This document shows, in pieces, positions 6,866 to 11,630 of a stretch of 11,630 nt of DNA. The stretch's first letter is position 1. Each line of letters opens with the position of its first letter. The position numbers and the translations under genes were made by a program. Source of the stretch: Dehalococcoidales bacterium (GTDB lineage: Bacteria > Chloroflexota > Dehalococcoidia > Dehalococcoidales > RBG-16-60-22); NCBI GenBank assembly GCA_026416775.1, contig JAOAEN010000018.1, positions 1 to 11,630 of the forward strand. The letters run 5' to 3'. The notes below the pieces were generated by a model. The model worked only from the letters and a program-made list of their open reading frames with translations. It had not been told where the DNA came from and did not search any database.

Positions 6866-6904
6866 TTGATAACCGCCGCAGGAATATGCCAAAATAGGTA
6901 TAAA
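6866..6904 (+). promoter_or_regulatory. Weak candidate promoter region for fabF-recJ
   Basis: TTGATA (6866-6871) resembles a -35 hexamer and TATAAA (6899-6904) a -10, but the gap between them (27 bases) is too long for one sigma70 promoter. AAAATA at 6891-6896 would give a 19-base spacer but a poor -10. The area is AT-rich compared with its surroundings and sits just upstream of the fabF start, so a promoter is likely here though its exact hexamers are uncertain. Confidence 0.25.
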
Positions 6905-6928
6905 TCTTCCGTGGCGAGATAACAAACG

Positions 6929-8200
6929 ATGACCGTCAGCACTAATCACCGTGGTTACCGCGTCGTGGTGACCGGTATCGGTGCCCTCACTCCCCTCGGA
7001 CTGGATATGGCAACGACCTGGCAGAACCTAGTTGCCGGCAGGTCCGGCATTGACTACATCACCCTCTTTGATGCTTCTAACCTTGAGGTGCGGATTGCCG
7101 GTGAGGTAAAGGGGTTTGACCCGGCAAACTACATTGACCGCAAGAACGTCCGGCGCATGGACCGTTTTGCCCAGCTTGCGGTTGCCGCCGCTTACCAGGC
7201 GGTGCAGAACGCCCGGCTCAGGATTGACTCCACCAATCAGGAAGACATCGGGGTCTTCATCGGCAGCGGCATCGGCGGGCTGACCACCCTCTTTGAACAG
7301 ACCAGGGTGCTCCTGGAAAAGGGGCCGGATAGGGTGAGCCCCTTCCTCGTCCCGATGATGATCGCCGATATTGCCGCCGCCCAGGTATCCATTGCGCTTG
7401 GTCTCAAGGGGCCGAACCTCTGCGTGACATCAGCCTGCTCCAGCGGTTCGGATGCCATCGGCGCCGCCTATGAATACATCAAACACGGGCATGCCCAGGT
7501 CATGCTTGCCGGCGGGGCTGAAGCGGTAATCAACCCCATCGGGGTGGCAGCCTTTGCCGCCCTGAAAGCCCTTTCCACCCGCAACGACAGCCCTCAGCAG
7601 GCTTCCCGCCCGTTTGACAGGGACCGGGACGGCTTCATCCTCGCCGAGGGCGCCACCGTTCTCGTGCTGGAAAGGATGGAGCATGCACTAAGCCGCGGGG
7701 CAACTATCATCGGCGAGATCATCGGCTACGGGGCTACCGGGGATGCCTTTCACATTACACAACCGCTGGAGACCGGGGAAGGTGCGGCGAAAGCCATGAC
7801 CCTTGCCATGAGGGATGCCGGCATCCGCCCCGAAGAGGTCGACTACATCAATGCCCACGGGACATCCACCCCCCTGAACGATGCCATGGAGACGAAGGCG
7901 ATCAAGACCGCTTTCGGGGAACATGCCTACAGGGTACCGGTAAGCTCCACCAAGTCCATGACCGGACACCTCATCGGCTGTGCCGGGGCCCTTGAGCCGG
8001 CAATCTGTCTTATGACCATCCAGCATGGTATTATCCCACCCACGATAAACTACGAAAACCCTGACCCCGAATGCGACCTTGATTACGTGCCCAATGTCGC
8101 CCGCCCGGCAAAGGTTAACACCGCGCTTACCAACTCGTTCGGTTTCGGCGGGCATAACTCGGTGCTCATTCTGCGAAGATTTACCGAGGAAAAGCCTTGA
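6929..8200 (+). CDS. fabF: Beta-ketoacyl-ACP synthase II (KAS II)
   Basis: The 423 residues cover a full thiolase-fold condensing enzyme, close to the usual 410-415. It condenses malonyl-ACP with acyl-ACP in fatty-acid chain elongation in the cytoplasm. The opening VVVTGIGALTPLG is typical. The catalytic triad is present: Cys170 in VTSACSSGSDAIGAA, His310 in NAHGTSTPLND and His347 in SMTGHLIGCAG, with the conserved Lys342 before it. The Gly-rich end NSFGFGGHNSVLIL matches the family. No strong Shine-Dalgarno precedes ATG 6929 (only GGCGAG nearby), but the N-terminus fits. No ACP, fabD, fabG or fabH lies next to it, so it stands apart from a fab cluster. The stop overlaps the recJ start by 4 bases. 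An enzyme of a secondary-metabolite pathway is possible but less likely given the plain KAS II pattern. Confidence 0.97.
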   Translation: MTVSTNHRGYRVVVTGIGALTPLGLDMATTWQNLVAGRSGIDYITLFDASNLEVRIAGEVKGFDPANYIDRKNVRRMDRFAQLAVAAAYQAVQNARLRIDSTNQEDIGVFIGSGIGGLTTLFEQTRVLLEKGPDRVSPFLVPMMIADIAAAQVSIALGLKGPNLCVTSACSSGSDAIGAAYEYIKHGHAQVMLAGGAEAVINPIGVAAFAALKALSTRNDSPQQASRPFDRDRDGFILAEGATVLVLERMEHALSRGATIIGEIIGYGATGDAFHITQPLETGEGAAKAMTLAMRDAGIRPEEVDYINAHGTSTPLNDAMETKAIKTAFGEHAYRVPVSSTKSMTGHLIGCAGALEPAICLMTIQHGIIPPTINYENPDPECDLDYVPNVARPAKVNTALTNSFGFGGHNSVLILRRFTEEKP

Positions 8201-9876
8201 GCCATATCCGCTGGAACCTGTTACCGACACCTGAACTGCCGGAACCAAGCAGCGGCCGTGGTCTTTCGCCCTTCCTCCTGCGGCTCCTCCACAACCGTGG
8301 CATCCGCCGCCCCGAAGAAATCGGGGTTTTCCTCGCCGGAGACAGGAGCCTCCTCCTTGACCCCTTTCGCCTGCCGGATATGGAAAAGGCAATCGTGCGC
8401 ATCAACCGGGCACTTCTCGGCGGGGAAAACATCTGCGTGTACGGGGACTTTGATGCCGATGGCATTACGGCTACCGCCCTCCTCGTTGAGGGGCTGTCCT
8501 TCCTCGGCGCCAGCGCCATTCCCTACATCCCCCACCGCCAGTCCGAGGGGCACGGACTTTCCGAAGCCGCCCTGAAAAAGCTCTTCGAAGACGGCATCCG
8601 CCTTGTCATCACCGTTGATTGCGGGATCACCGATATCGCCGAGGTGGAAAAGGCAAAGGAATGGGGACTTGATATCATCATTACCGACCACCATAACCCG
8701 CTCCAGACAATCCCGCAGGCAGCCGCCGTCATTGACCCCAAGCTGAAAGGGGCAGACTATCCGTTTGACCAGCTTGCCGGTGTGGGGGTTGCCTTCAAGC
8801 TCCTCCAGGGGCTCCTGCACAACTTCGGTATGGGAGAAAAGGCCATCGGGCTTGCCGATCTGGTTGCCATCGGCACGATTGCCGACATGTCGGCACCGCT
8901 CGGGGAAAACCGTTACCTCATCCGGGAAGGACTCCGCCAGATGAATGAGAACCCCCGCCCCGGCATCAGGGAGCTGGTCGCCCAGACACGGCTTGAAGCG
9001 GGGAAACTTGATGCGGACAGGGTCTCCTGGGTGATTGCCCCCTGCCTCAATGCCGCCGGAAGGCTTGCCGACGGTCTTGCCGGCTACCGCCTCCTCATGG
9101 CAAAGACGGATGAAGAGGCAAGGGAACTTGCCCGGTGGCTTGCCCGCAAAAACGAGGAAAGGCAGAAGCTCACTGCCCAGGCACTGGAGCAGGCAAGGGC
9201 AGATGTCATCGCCAGGGGGCTGCCGCCGCTCCTCTTCACCGCCCACAGGGACTACCCTATGGGTGTGACCGGACTTGTGGCAAGCCGGCTCACGGAGGAA
9301 TTCTACCGTCCCAGTGTGGTGGTACACCTGGGAGATGAGCTCTGCCACGGAAGCTGCCGGAGTATCCCCGAGTTCAACATCATCACCGCGCTCAACAGTC
9401 TGGAACATTTCTTTACCCGCTACGGCGGTCATGCCCAGGCAGCGGGTTTCACCATGCCCGTCAGGGACCTCCCCGAGCTTGAGCAGAGGCTCGATGAACT
9501 CGCTCGCAGGGGGCTTGAAGGGATTGAGCTTTCGCCCCACCTTGATATTGACATGCAGCTGACGCTGCCCGAGCTCGGCGGGGATACCTACCGTACCATC
9601 CAGCTCCTCGCCCCGTTCGGTAACGGTAACCCCGTCCCTGTATTCCTGAGCCGGAAGGTGGAACTTCTGGAAAAACGCCCCATGGGCAACGGCGAGCACT
9701 TCAGGATGAAGCTGAGACAGGGCAGGACCGTATGGGATGGGGTAGCATTCGGGCTGGCAAGCCACGCCGCTGAATGCACAAGACTCATTGACATCGTCTA
9801 CAACCTTGAAGCGGATAGCTGGAACGGCAATTCCCAGCTCAGGCTGAACATTCTGGACTTCAGGAAAAGCACCTAG
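8197..9876 (+). CDS. recJ: Single-stranded-DNA-specific 5'-3' exonuclease RecJ
   Basis: TTG at 8197, in a TTGA overlap with the fabF stop, gives 559 residues, the normal size. RecJ degrades single-stranded DNA 5' to 3' in recombination and repair, using Mn2+ or Mg2+ bound by Asp and His residues. Seen in order: motif I YGDFDADG (82-89), motif II VDCGITD (140-146), motif III DHH (164-166), motif IV IGTIADM (225-231, Asp230), the linker NAAGRL (285-290), and the DHHA1 domain with SCRSIPEFNI (386-395) and GGHAQAAGF (410-418). The C-terminal OB fold follows from about 445 (IDMQLTLPEL, LAPFGNGNP). Pro-Cys-Leu stands before NAAGR where many RecJ proteins have Pro-Arg-(Ile/Leu). All catalytic residues are intact. 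Its pairing with fabF looks like translational coupling by overlap rather than shared function. Confidence 0.97.
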   Translation: MSHIRWNLLPTPELPEPSSGRGLSPFLLRLLHNRGIRRPEEIGVFLAGDRSLLLDPFRLPDMEKAIVRINRALLGGENICVYGDFDADGITATALLVEGLSFLGASAIPYIPHRQSEGHGLSEAALKKLFEDGIRLVITVDCGITDIAEVEKAKEWGLDIIITDHHNPLQTIPQAAAVIDPKLKGADYPFDQLAGVGVAFKLLQGLLHNFGMGEKAIGLADLVAIGTIADMSAPLGENRYLIREGLRQMNENPRPGIRELVAQTRLEAGKLDADRVSWVIAPCLNAAGRLADGLAGYRLLMAKTDEEARELARWLARKNEERQKLTAQALEQARADVIARGLPPLLFTAHRDYPMGVTGLVASRLTEEFYRPSVVVHLGDELCHGSCRSIPEFNIITALNSLEHFFTRYGGHAQAAGFTMPVRDLPELEQRLDELARRGLEGIELSPHLDIDMQLTLPELGGDTYRTIQLLAPFGNGNPVPVFLSRKVELLEKRPMGNGEHFRMKLRQGRTVWDGVAFGLASHAAECTRLIDIVYNLEADSWNGNSQLRLNILDFRKST

Positions 9877-9901
9877 CGGGCCTGCGGAAGCCTATGCCCG
9901 C
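9876..9901. terminator. Possible two-way hairpin between convergent recJ and lgt
   Basis: GCGGGC (9876-9881) can pair with GCCCGC (9896-9901) across a 14-base loop, spanning the 15-base gap where recJ and lgt meet tail to tail. The stem is short and no T tract follows on either strand, so termination here is only a possibility. Confidence 0.3.
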
Positions 9902-10674
9902 GTCCCTGAAGGGACAGAACGGCGCCTCATCACAATGAGCTGGGCCACCACGAAGATGATCACGATGATACTGATGAGCTGGGGCTGGTGCATCCCGAGG
10001 ACGATTTCCCTTCCTTCCCGCAGGAAATCAATCCCCAGCCGCCAGACCGAGTAAAAGAGAAGATAAACGGAAAAGAGCACACCTTCCCCGCGCAGTTTTC
10101 CCCTGAGCGAGAGCAGGACGGCAAAGACCATCAGGTTATAGATAATCTCGTAAATCTGAGTGGGATGGACTGGTACCCCCAGCCGTGCTTCGCTTGCCGG
10201 GTGCATATAGACAAATGCCCACGGAAGGTCCGTTCCCATGCCGTGGCAACAGCCGTTGATGGCACAGCCTACCCGCCCCACTGCCTGCGCCAGGATGATT
10301 GCCGGGGCAATTGTGTCCGCGAGGCGACCGAAGGAGACCTTTTTAAACCGGCTGTAGACCCAGATACCAATAGCCGCCCCCAGCACCGCGCCCCAGATGG
10401 TAAGCCCCGCCCCACCGATGATGAGATACGGGTTTTCGCGGTAGTAGTCCCACAGGTCAATGACATGAAGGGCACGGGAAAAGATGACCCCGCTGGGGAT
10501 GCCCACGATGGCGGCATTGATCACCGTATCATAGGTAAAGCCTGCCCCGCGTCTCACGGCAACAAGCGCCCAGACCACCACGATCAGCACCGCCAGGGCA
10601 ACCATGATGCCGTACCAGCGCACGGCAATGCCCCCGATGCTGAAGGCAACCGGATCAACATCAACGATGATCAT
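9892..10674 (-). CDS. lgt: Prolipoprotein diacylglyceryl transferase, Cys-variant signature
   Basis: The 260-residue integral membrane protein transfers diacylglycerol from phosphatidylglycerol to the lipobox Cys of prolipoproteins. Family marks: FSIGGIAVRWYGIMVALAVL near the N-terminus, GGAGLTIWGAVLGAAIGIWV (87-106), the signature GRVGCAINGCCHG (133-145) with TDLPW after it, HPTQIYE (170-176) and a C-terminal FLREGRE. About seven hydrophobic segments are visible. The catalytic-type Arg134 is kept, but the classical GRxGNFxNxE pattern has Cys137 for Asn and Cys142 for Glu, with Cys143 and His144 next to them. This resembles a GC-rich-organism subgroup I recall with a 'GCCYG' form. ATG 10674 overlaps the ftsY stop by 4 bases, so the two are likely translated in coupling. 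The adaptor lipoprotein encoded in this window would be one of its substrates. Confidence 0.93.
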   Translation of the reverse strand: MIIVDVDPVAFSIGGIAVRWYGIMVALAVLIVVVWALVAVRRGAGFTYDTVINAAIVGIPSGVIFSRALHVIDLWDYYRENPYLIIGGAGLTIWGAVLGAAIGIWVYSRFKKVSFGRLADTIAPAIILAQAVGRVGCAINGCCHGMGTDLPWAFVYMHPASEARLGVPVHPTQIYEIIYNLMVFAVLLSLRGKLRGEGVLFSVYLLFYSVWRLGIDFLREGREIVLGMHQPQLISIIVIIFVVAQLIVMRRRSVPSGTRA

Positions 10675-11585
10675 CCCGCTTGTCCGTTCCCGCCGGTCAG
10701 TGCCTCAACAAACCTCTCCGCGTCAAACTCCACAAGGTCTTCCAGCCCCTCACCGGTGCCGATGAGCTTCACCGGCAGTTTAAGTTCATCACAGATGGCA
10801 AGCACGATGCCGCCCTTCGCCGTACCGTCAAGCTTGGCGATGACGATCCCCGTAACGCCGACTGCCTCGGTGAAGTAACGCGCCTGGGCAAGCCCGTTCT
10901 GGCCGGTGGTGGCATCAAGCACGAGGAGCACCTCGTGCGGGGCACTAGCATCATGCCTGGCCGCGACCCGCTTTATCTTCTTCAACTCCTCCATGAGGTT
11001 GAACTTGGTATGGAGCCGCCCGGCGGTGTCAATAATGACGGTATCAATCTTACGGCTCCTTGCCGCCTCAAGGGCATCATAGACCACGGCACCAGTATCC
11101 CCCCCCGGCTGGTGGGCAATGACATCCACTCCCACCCTTTCCCCCTGTTTCTTAAGCTGGTCAATCGCCGCCGCGCGGAACGTGTCCGCCGCCGCAAGCA
11201 GCACGGACCTTCCCTCCTTTTTATAGCGGTAGGCAAGCTTGGCAATAGTTGTGGTCTTGCCGCTGCCGTTGACACCGACAACGAGAACAACTTCCGGCTT
11301 CGGGCGGTTTCCGGGAAGAGAAGGCTGAGGAACAGAAAGGATCCTGACCATCTCTTCTCTGAGAACCGGCCGTACCCTTGAGGCATCCAGCTTTTCGGCT
11401 TCAACCCGGGCCCTTATCCCGGCAATGAGTTTCTGCGCGGTGGCAACACCAACATCGGCAACAATGAGCAGCTCTTCCAGCTCATCCCATACCTCACTGC
11501 CAATGGCAGCCCCCTCGAAGAGAGACATGATACGCCCGAACCATGTATCACGGCTGCGCTTGAGGACTTTCTGAAAGATGTTAAT
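10671..11585 (-). CDS. ftsY: Signal recognition particle receptor FtsY
   Basis: FtsY is the SRP receptor GTPase that docks ribosome-SRP complexes at the membrane. From the first in-frame ATG (11528) there are 285 residues: N domain helices ([18 protein letters not shown], 14-31), G1 [10 protein letters not shown] (85-94), [11 protein letters not shown] (115-125), G3 DTAGR (167-171), G4-like [10 protein letters not shown] (231-240, with Ala where Thr is usual) and GTGEGLEDL (257-265). No stop lies between this ATG and the window edge. The 19 codons before it read [18 protein letters not shown] after the first, which matches the usual FtsY N-terminal helix. I therefore place the start at ATT 11585-11583, behind AAGGGGG (304 residues). 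No ATG, GTG or TTG exists in frame upstream within the window. The acidic A domain is absent, as in many non-enterobacterial FtsY. lgt follows with a 4-base overlap. Confidence 0.94.
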   Translation of the reverse strand: MNIFQKVLKRSRDTWFGRIMSLFEGAAIGSEVWDELEELLIVADVGVATAQKLIAGIRARVEAEKLDASRVRPVLREEMVRILSVPQPSLPGNRPKPEVVLVVGVNGSGKTTTIAKLAYRYKKEGRSVLLAAADTFRAAAIDQLKKQGERVGVDVIAHQPGGDTGAVVYDALEAARSRKIDTVIIDTAGRLHTKFNLMEELKKIKRVAARHDASAPHEVLLVLDATTGQNGLAQARYFTEAVGVTGIVIAKLDGTAKGGIVLAICDELKLPVKLIGTGEGLEDLVEFDAERFVEALTGGNGQAG

Positions 11586-11590
11586 AGCAA

Positions 11591-11597
11591 CCCCCTT
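11591..11597 (-). promoter_or_regulatory. Strong Shine-Dalgarno supporting an ATT start for ftsY
   Basis: On the minus strand AAGGGGG (complement of 11591-11597) stands five bases before ATT at 11585-11583. No comparable Shine-Dalgarno precedes the ATG at 11528. This is what decides the longer start. Confidence 0.5.
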
Positions 11598-11630
11598 ACG
11601 ACCAGATAAATGACCGTGAGACCATAGTTC

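Noticed and set aside
8221..9765. 514-codon open frame antisense to recJ
   Set aside because: It lies entirely within recJ, whose motifs are intact, and its translation is rich in Gly/Pro/His without any recognisable domain. Long antisense frames are expected from the GC-rich codon bias here.
9988..10878. 296-codon plus-strand frame across lgt and ftsY
   Set aside because: It spans the 3' end of ftsY and most of lgt, both of which show strong family motifs on the minus strand. The product is low-complexity and Pro/His/Asp-rich.
1..11630. CRISPR, tRNA, rRNA, transposase, toxin-antitoxin or phage defence genes
   Set aside because: None found on either strand; every long coding region is accounted for by two-component, ABC export or housekeeping functions.

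Overview
This window looks like ordinary chromosome from a GC-rich bacterium. The content and style suggest an uncultured Chloroflexi/Dehalococcoidia-type lineage: overlapping gene starts, a small secreted protein beside a two-component/ABC locus, and fabF-recJ convergent with ftsY-lgt. That assignment is inference from style, not from any search. No tRNA, rRNA, CRISPR array, insertion sequence or phage gene was seen.

Layout. At the left edge (1-53, minus) is the probable first 17 codons of a divergent gene. A short divergent spacer leads to a strong-looking promoter and a gene for a small exported protein (228-746), which ends at a good intrinsic terminator (775-805). A second promoter region precedes a tightly packed plus-strand operon: OmpR-type response regulator (894-1604), membrane histidine kinase (1597-3024), a lipoprotein membrane-fusion/periplasmic adaptor broken by an apparent one-base frameshift (3021-3854 and 3884-4831), an ABC ATPase (4847-5515) and a MacB-type permease (5512-6738). 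After a 190-base spacer come fabF (6929-8200) and recJ (8197-9876), which overlap by four bases. They converge on a minus-strand pair, ftsY (start probably 11585) and lgt (10674-9892), which also overlap by four bases.

How the parts fit. The first two-thirds read as one envelope sensing and export module. The kinase has an extracytoplasmic sensor domain, the regulator has a winged helix, and the effector is a MacA-MacB-like transporter. The small exported protein has its own promoter. Both promoter regions carry two TTAA(C/T) half-sites exactly 11 bp apart, the spacing used by PhoB/PhoP-type regulators, which suggests autoregulation and co-control of the small protein. All three exported proteins or domains (small protein, kinase sensor loop, adaptor) carry a Pro-Phe-Gly segment near Met, Arg and Gly residues, and the adaptor has a Met-rich insert of about 70 residues in its beta domain. 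These are the most unusual features here. They could mean a shared ligand (for example a soft metal or a cationic/amphipathic molecule) or mutual contacts, but this is speculation.

The right third is housekeeping: fatty-acid elongation, recombination/repair exonuclease, SRP receptor and lipoprotein diacylglyceryl transferase. Lgt would be the enzyme that lipidates the adaptor's Cys25. Two oddities stand out. FtsY appears to begin at a non-canonical ATT codon behind a strong Shine-Dalgarno. Lgt has Cys at positions where the classical signature has Asn and Glu.
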